Shown here: positions 4,919-9,098 of the stretch, piece after piece | How the letters are laid out: each line of letters starts with the position of its first letter | Numbering within the stretch: position 1 is the first letter of the stretch | Source of the DNA: Kiritimatiellales bacterium | Lineage (GTDB): Bacteria; Verrucomicrobiota; Kiritimatiellia; Kiritimatiellales; Pontiellaceae | DNA length: 9,098 nucleotides | Direction: 5' to 3' | Assembly: GCA_030621805.1 (NCBI GenBank) | Contig: JAUXGY010000048.1 | Span: 1 to 9,098 of the forward strand | Translations under genes and position numbers: made by a program | The notes under the pieces: generated by a model | Database searches by the model: none | The model's input: only the letters and a program-made list of their open reading frames with translations | What the model was told of the DNA's origin: nothing

Positions 4919-6385
4919 ATGTCTATGGGACGTTTAATAAAGATGGGAAGCATGGTGACCCTCGCGCTGTTTTGCGGGACATCCCTGTGGGCTCAGGGGG
5001 TTGAGCACTCGGTGGTGAAGATTGTAAACCAATACAATGCATTCAACTGGTATGCCCCATGGAATTCGGGGTCGACCGGAAAAGGAACCGGAAGTGGGTT
5101 TTTGATTTCTAAAAACAGGATCATGACCAATGCCCACGTCGTCAGCGACTCGGCCATGCTGCTGGTCTTTTTCCACAATGATCCGACGCCCTATCCGGCA
5201 AAGGTGAAGGCGATTGGCCACGACTGCGATCTGGCGGTACTGGAACTTCTGGATCCCTCGCGCCTCGAAGGGGTTCCTGCGCTGGAATTCAATGGACTCC
5301 CCGCGATTCGTTCACAGGTTTTCACCTTAGGCTATCCGGCGGGCGGACAACGCTTATCCAGCACAGCGGGCGTGGTTTCCCGGATCGAAATGCAATCCTA
5401 TGTACACTCCGGGGTGGATCAACATTTGGTGATCCAGACCGATGCCGCCATCAACCCCGGCAACAGCGGGGGCCCTGTGATCCAAGAGGGGCGCGTGATC
5501 GGGGTGGCCTTCCAAGGCAATAGCCGGCTGGAAAACATGGGGGTGGTTATCCCCGTTGAGGTGATCCAGCATTTTCTCACCGATTTGGAAGACGGCACCT
5601 ACGATGGTTTTCCCGAACTTGGAACGATTTCTGTTAAACTCGAAAACCCGGCGGCACGGGCCTATGCAGGTATGTCGGAAAGCGAAACAGGTATTCGCGT
5701 TGAGGGCTTAGTGCGCAGTTGTAGTGCCGAAAAAATCCTAAAACATGGCGATATTGTGACGCACATCAATGACTACCCCGTGGCTAACGATGGAACCATT
5801 AGCTGGCAGGGACTGCGACTCGACAGCCTCTTCTTGATCGACCAGCTTCAGATGGGTGAAACCGTGCAGCTAAAAATTATCCGCGACAAACACCCGATGG
5901 AAACTGCGGTGCCGCTCAGCCACTACAACCCCAACCCATGGCTGGCCAAACGCTACGAACAACGGCCGGAATACTACATCTACGCCGGACTCGTGTTTGT
6001 TCCGCTCAACCGCGAAACCCTCGAAACCTACGGACAGGAATGGTACACGGGAATCAATCAAGAACTCATCTACGACTTTTACTACCGCCCCATCGAAAAG
6101 AATGAACCCTTCAACACCCCGTTTGTCATGCAGATTCGACGGCTCGACCATGCCGTGAATGCAGAGGAGTCCCACTTTCTCTACCAGATCATCGACACCG
6201 TGAACGGACAAAAGATCAACACCCTCACGGAACTGGCCACCGCTCTGGAAACCGGCACGAGTCCTCAGCAGGTAATTCGCTTCAAATACGGAAATACCTT
6301 CACCGTTCTGGACCGTAAAAAAGCCGATGCCGCCCACCCGGAAATCCTCAAGCAATACGGTATCCCGAAGGATCGAAACCTATGA
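4919..6385 (+). CDS. Deg/HtrA-family serine endoprotease with two PDZ-type domains (plant-Deg-like)
   Basis: A 488-residue secreted protease of peptidase family S1C, likely degrading damaged or specific envelope proteins. A signal peptide (to about Ala25-Gln26, LWAQ) sends it out of the cytoplasm. The chymotrypsin-like domain has a full triad: His73 in TNAHVV, Asp104 in HDCDLAVLEL, and Ser183 in NPGNSGGPVI. A PDZ domain follows (about 235-335, with HGDIVTHINDYPVANDGTI). The C-terminal part, AGLVFVPLNRETLETYGQEW (356-375) and the final ILKQYGIPKDR, corresponds to the second PDZ-like domain of plant Deg9/Deg2-type proteases rather than E. coli DegP. The start has AGGAG (4909-4913) five bases upstream; in-frame ATGs follow at 4925 and later. 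It overlaps the next gene by ATGA (6382-6385), so the two should be made together. It is divergent from the leu leader. Confidence 0.95.
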   Translation: MSMGRLIKMGSMVTLALFCGTSLWAQGVEHSVVKIVNQYNAFNWYAPWNSGSTGKGTGSGFLISKNRIMTNAHVVSDSAMLLVFFHNDPTPYPAKVKAIGHDCDLAVLELLDPSRLEGVPALEFNGLPAIRSQVFTLGYPAGGQRLSSTAGVVSRIEMQSYVHSGVDQHLVIQTDAAINPGNSGGPVIQEGRVIGVAFQGNSRLENMGVVIPVEVIQHFLTDLEDGTYDGFPELGTISVKLENPAARAYAGMSESETGIRVEGLVRSCSAEKILKHGDIVTHINDYPVANDGTISWQGLRLDSLFLIDQLQMGETVQLKIIRDKHPMETAVPLSHYNPNPWLAKRYEQRPEYYIYAGLVFVPLNRETLETYGQEWYTGINQELIYDFYYRPIEKNEPFNTPFVMQIRRLDHAVNAEESHFLYQIIDTVNGQKINTLTELATALETGTSPQQVIRFKYGNTFTVLDRKKADAAHPEILKQYGIPKDRNL

Positions 6386-7860
6386 AAAAAAGAAATCTAC
6401 TCCTCGCCCTGCTCATAGGAATTTCATCCTCCGTCCTTGCCCGACCGGATCACCCCGCCGAATCCCAGCTCGTAACGGTTCGAGTGACCTATCAAAACTG
6501 GAATGAATACCGCCCATGGCAAAAAGCAAAGCCGGGATCGCGGCGCTTTCTGGGGGTTGTGGTTCCCGGAAACCGGATTCTTGTTCTTGCGCAACATCTC
6601 GACGATGCCACCCTGATTCAAGTGGAAAAGTTCGACCGCCCCCCGCGCGTTCCAGCCCGAATTGTGCATAGCGACCCGCAGGTCAACCTTGCACTGATTA
6701 CCGTGGATGATCCCTCCTTCTTCGAGGATCTAACGCCGGTCGACATTGCCGATTCCGTGGAAGGAGATAACTACTACTGCGCGAGTTGGAATAGTGGACA
6801 GCTCGTCACCGCCTCCTGCCGCTGGTCCCGGGTGGTGGTTCGGAGCAGTTTTGTGCCCCACTTCAACTATGCCGGCATCTATTTCATCACCGACCTAAAA
6901 GGGGGAGGACTCGGCGAACCCGTGTTCAGCGGAAACAAGCTGGTCGGCCTCGGCCGCTCGCAAAACAACGACCGGCTTATTGTTTTCCCGGCGGAAATGA
7001 TCCAATCCTACCTCCAAGCCGTGGACCTGCCGGAGTACCCCGGATTTGCCCATATGGGGATAGGGTGGCAGATCAATCGCGGACTCGCGCAGGCAAAATA
7101 CCTCGGTCTCGATGGCCTGCCGCGCGGCATCCGAATTCGCAGTTGCATTGAAGGGGGATCGGCCGACGGCTTCCTGAAAACCGACGACCTCCTGCTGGAG
7201 CTCGACGGCCACCCCATCGACTCGCAGGGCGACTATATGCACCCTCGCTATGGATGGCTCGACCACAAGCTCATTGCCGCCGAAGGCCACTACGCCGGTG
7301 ACCTTATTCCCGCGCGGGTGCTACGCGAAGGCAAGGAGATCACGATGGAAATCCCCCTTAAGAATATCCCCCCCTCATCCGCCTTGATTCCGGAGATCCG
7401 TACTGGGCAACCGCCCCCCTATCTCATTGCAGGCGGGCTGGTCTTCCGCGAACTGGACACCCCCTACCTGCAGGCATGGGGCAACGAATGGGAGAAAAGC
7501 ATTCCCGCCCGCTTGCGGATCTACAAGGAGATGGAAAGCGAAAATCACTCGCCCGACGCCCGTCTAATTGTTCTCGCCGATGTGTTTCCCGACCCATACA
7601 ACCTCGGCTACCACGACATGGCGCAAAACATCGTAACCCGCGTAAATGGACAACCGATCCACTCCATTGCGGATATGGAAGAAGCCTTCAAACATTCCGA
7701 AGGCTCATTCCATGTGATTGAATTCGTGCCCTCCTACGGCCTATCGAAAGTAATTCTTGACGCCAAGGAATTTGACTCCGCCACGACCCGTATCATGGAA
7801 ACCTACCAGATTCCATCTCGCATTCGATTGCGTGATGGGAATACCTCTGGAAAGAAATAG
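6382..7860 (+). CDS. Catalytically dead Deg/HtrA-family paralogue (pseudoprotease)
   Basis: A 492-residue protein with the same plan as its upstream neighbour: signal peptide (LLLALLIGISSSVLA, residues 6-20), degenerate trypsin-like domain, PDZ (about 222-328, with IRSCIEGGSADGFLKTDDLL), and a C-terminal plant-Deg-type domain (AGGLVFRELDTPYLQAWGNEW; ADVFPDPYNLGYHDMAQ). Aligned to the neighbour, the catalytic His is kept (His72 in LAQHLDD), the Asp is Asn102 (VNLALITV) and the nucleophile Ser is Leu177 (GGGLGEPV in place of GNSGGPV). Peptide hydrolysis is therefore not expected. The PDZ and C-terminal parts look intact and the reading frame is whole, so it is not a decayed gene. A role as regulatory or scaffold partner of the active protease is inferred from the 4-bp overlap and shared architecture. 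Confidence 0.9.
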   Translation: MKKRNLLLALLIGISSSVLARPDHPAESQLVTVRVTYQNWNEYRPWQKAKPGSRRFLGVVVPGNRILVLAQHLDDATLIQVEKFDRPPRVPARIVHSDPQVNLALITVDDPSFFEDLTPVDIADSVEGDNYYCASWNSGQLVTASCRWSRVVVRSSFVPHFNYAGIYFITDLKGGGLGEPVFSGNKLVGLGRSQNNDRLIVFPAEMIQSYLQAVDLPEYPGFAHMGIGWQINRGLAQAKYLGLDGLPRGIRIRSCIEGGSADGFLKTDDLLLELDGHPIDSQGDYMHPRYGWLDHKLIAAEGHYAGDLIPARVLREGKEITMEIPLKNIPPSSALIPEIRTGQPPPYLIAGGLVFRELDTPYLQAWGNEWEKSIPARLRIYKEMESENHSPDARLIVLADVFPDPYNLGYHDMAQNIVTRVNGQPIHSIADMEEAFKHSEGSFHVIEFVPSYGLSKVILDAKEFDSATTRIMETYQIPSRIRLRDGNTSGKK

Positions 7861-7868
7861 TCGAGTGG

Positions 7869-7889
7869 AGGGGCAGACCTCTGCCTTCC
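7869..7889. repeat. Palindrome just after the protease operon
   Basis: GGCAGA (7872-7877) and TCTGCC (7880-7885) form a 6-bp stem with a 2-base loop. The flanks GGAGG and TTCC extend it imperfectly. It sits about 10 bp after the pseudoprotease stop, where a terminator would be expected, but no U-tract follows. It resembles the other short GC-rich palindromes in this gap. Confidence 0.45.
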
Positions 7890-7949
7890 GCCGGAGAGGA
7901 GGAGACCTCGGTGCAACTGCCACGGTGCAAAGCACTTCACAGAAGCACT
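7876..7949. repeat. Cluster of short paired direct repeats
   Basis: Three pairs of short exact repeats lie in 74 bp: AGACCTC at 7876-7882 and 7903-7909, CGGTGCAA at 7909-7916 and 7923-7930, and AAGCACT at 7930-7936 and 7943-7949. The spacings are 27, 14 and 13 bp. No coding sequence is supported here. It may be part of a dispersed repeat. Confidence 0.4.
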
Positions 7950-7971
7950 ACTACAGTTCCTGCGATTATGT

Positions 7972-7993
7972 AGCGGTGGTTCTCAGAACCGCT
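7972..7993. repeat. Palindrome in the convergent intergenic gap
   Basis: GGTTCT (7978-7983) and AGAACC (7985-7990) are perfect arms around one base, and AGC/GCT extend the stem with three unpaired bases. It is one of several compact palindromes between the convergent genes. No function can be assigned. Confidence 0.5.
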
Positions 7994-8031
7994 TTGTACC
8001 TGCGGGATCAGTTGCTAAAAATCTGCGCCCC

Positions 8032-8149
8032 ATCGTAGACGCGGGCTTCCAGCCGCGTTTAGGAAAAACACAGAACGCTGATCACCCCTTTGCAAAGCCG
8101 ATCCCTACCACAAGCCCGCCCCAATGAGGCAAGATGCCTCATCTACGAT
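8032..8149. repeat. 118-bp REPIN/MITE-like unit with terminal inverted repeats
   Basis: The ends are perfect 8-bp inverted repeats, ATCGTAGA (8032-8039) and TCTACGAT (8142-8149). Just inside each end is a hairpin: on the left ACGCGG(G)CT with AGCCGCGT (8039-8047 with 8051-8058, one bulged G), on the right TGAGGCA with TGCCTCA (8125-8131 with 8135-8141, 3-base loop). Two palindromes in opposite orientation around a short spacer is the plan of REPINs and small MITEs. No ORF lies inside. Copies elsewhere in the genome are expected but cannot be seen here. Confidence 0.6.
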
Positions 8150-8208
8150 CTGCTTCCAATCCGAAACGCCGGATGCAATCCATATGGCTGGAGAATCACA
8201 ACCGGCAC

Positions 8209-9098
8209 CTACTCCAGCAACTTGGCAGCCGGCATATTTTCCAGTTCAACAGCATAGTCGAGCGGGATTTTTCCGTTGGCGGCTTTGATGGTTTTATCCG
8301 CACCGCTCTTGAGAAGAAGCTTGATCATTTTCGGGCTGGCCGAGGCCGAGGCCTCGTGCAACGGGGTTCCGCCGCGCTTGCTACGCAGGTCGACCCTCGC
8401 TCCCTTTTTAATCAGATAGGCCGCCACATCAACGCGATCCTTTTCGGCGGCATAATGCAACGGGCTCCAGCCTTCGTCATCCTGCGCGCCAAGGTCTGCG
8501 CCGCGTTCGACCAATAGTGTTGCGATCTCAAGAAATCCTCGATCAGCAGCCAAATGCAATGGGGTCTTTTGGGTGCCGGTGAGGGGATCCAACTCCGCTC
8601 CGTTTTTAATCAGCACCTTCGCGCACTCCGTTTTTCCGCGCACCGTGGCAAAATGCAGCGGGGTCCAGCCCTGCTTATTCTTTTCATTCACATCCGCACC
8701 CCGCAACAGATGGTTGTGTACGTCGGCGGCATCGCCGCGTGCAATGGATCGCAGGAGGGTCTTGTTTTTCGCGATGACCGGATCATCCGATACCACGCCG
8801 CCGAGAGGCACATCCGCGCCTGCCGCCCAGACGATGGCATTGAGCACCAGCTTACGGAAGTCCGGTTGCAGCCACCCGCTATGGAAATGCCCGCCCGTGA
8901 AGCCAAACGCATTTTCTCCAAATGCCCACGCCAACGTATGTGCTTTGTCTTCCTCCGGCGGGACGGCCTGAAGCAACGGAACCACATCACCAAACATAAG
9001 GTTGTAGTACCACTCATCCTTCAGTTCGAAAGGCTTCACATCAAAGGTAACCGGATGCATTTCCAATACAGGATTTTTCAGCGTCCATTCGGGGTTTT
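8209..9098 (-). CDS. ThuA-like domain fused to ankyrin repeats (N-terminus outside the window)
   Basis: The last 295 residues are visible; the frame is open to the window edge, so the N-terminus lies beyond it (a TTG at 9066 is not a believable start because homology-like sequence continues upstream). Visible residues 1-101 are the C-terminal part of a ThuA-like (trehalose-utilisation type, class I glutamine amidotransferase-like fold) domain: HPVTFDVKPFELKDEWYY, then FGFTGGHFHSGWLQPDFRKL and LNAIVWAAGADVP. From about 112 to the end come five to six ankyrin repeats with TPLHFA, TPLHLAA, SPLHYAA, TPLHEA and IPLDYA cores. Ankyrin repeats bind protein partners. ThuA-like domains are often found in proteins near sulfatases and glycoside hydrolases, but the reaction here is unknown. 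It converges on the pseudoprotease gene across a 348-bp repeat-rich gap. Confidence 0.88.
   Translation of the reverse strand, partial: NPEWTLKNPVLEMHPVTFDVKPFELKDEWYYNLMFGDVVPLLQAVPPEEDKAHTLAWAFGENAFGFTGGHFHSGWLQPDFRKLVLNAIVWAAGADVPLGGVVSDDPVIAKNKTLLRSIARGDAADVHNHLLRGADVNEKNKQGWTPLHFATVRGKTECAKVLIKNGAELDPLTGTQKTPLHLAADRGFLEIATLLVERGADLGAQDDEGWSPLHYAAEKDRVDVAAYLIKKGARVDLRSKRGGTPLHEASASASPKMIKLLLKSGADKTIKAANGKIPLDYAVELENMPAAKLLE

Noticed and set aside
4765..5004. Plus-strand ORF of 79 codons overlapping the protease start
   Set aside because: It overlaps the leader peptide on the opposite strand and the signal peptide of the protease in another frame, and has no ribosome binding site or recognisable features.
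7757..8038. Plus-strand ORF of 93 codons across the end of the pseudoprotease gene
   Set aside because: Its first third is a shifted frame of the pseudoprotease and the rest runs through palindromic repeats; there is no sign of a protein family.

Overview
The window is a compact bacterial chromosome segment with a leftward (minus-strand) biosynthetic/secretion gene string, a rightward (plus-strand) two-gene protease operon, and the end of another minus-strand gene at the right edge. No rRNA, tRNA, integrase, transposase or CRISPR array is visible. The gene content suggests a member of the Planctomycetes-Verrucomicrobia-Chlamydiae group, perhaps Kiritimatiellota. The clues are a ThuA-like domain fused to ankyrin repeats, a free-standing four-helix-bundle (23S rRNA intervening-sequence type) gene, Deg proteases with the plant-type C-terminus, and clusters of GC-rich dispersed palindromes. 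This placement is inference from gene style, not a marker-gene call.

Left half (about 1-4824, minus strand, read right to left). A leucine-rich leader peptide (4704-4799) precedes a strong intrinsic terminator (4643-4682) and then leuA (2902-4578). This is a textbook layout for ribosome-mediated leucine attenuation. After leuA comes a ~606-bp unit (2277-2882): a four-helix-bundle protein gene bracketed by two 72-bp direct repeats, each of which folds into a long hairpin. Then follow aroE (1383-2252), a type IV prepilin peptidase (562-1386, overlapping aroE by ATGA) and a small lipoprotein (116-559, 2 bp further on). A possible further gene runs off the left edge. If the four-helix-bundle unit is removed, leuA and aroE would be ~30 bp apart, so the unit looks like an insertion into an existing operon.

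Middle (4919-7860, plus strand). Two translationally coupled Deg/HtrA-family genes overlap by ATGA. The first has a complete His-Asp-Ser triad. The second is the same architecture from signal peptide to C-terminal PDZ-like domain, but Asp is replaced by Asn and Ser by Leu, so it should be a pseudoprotease. The two probably act together in the cell envelope, with the second as a regulatory or substrate-binding partner.

Right (7861-9098). A 348-bp gene-free stretch between convergent genes holds several palindromes, including a 118-bp REPIN/MITE-like unit with perfect 8-bp terminal inverted repeats (8032-8149). It is followed by the C-terminal part of a ThuA-ankyrin fusion protein on the minus strand, cut by the window end.

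The three items most worth a second look are the hairpin-flanked four-helix-bundle unit, the leader-peptide attenuator upstream of leuA, and the protease-pseudoprotease pair.
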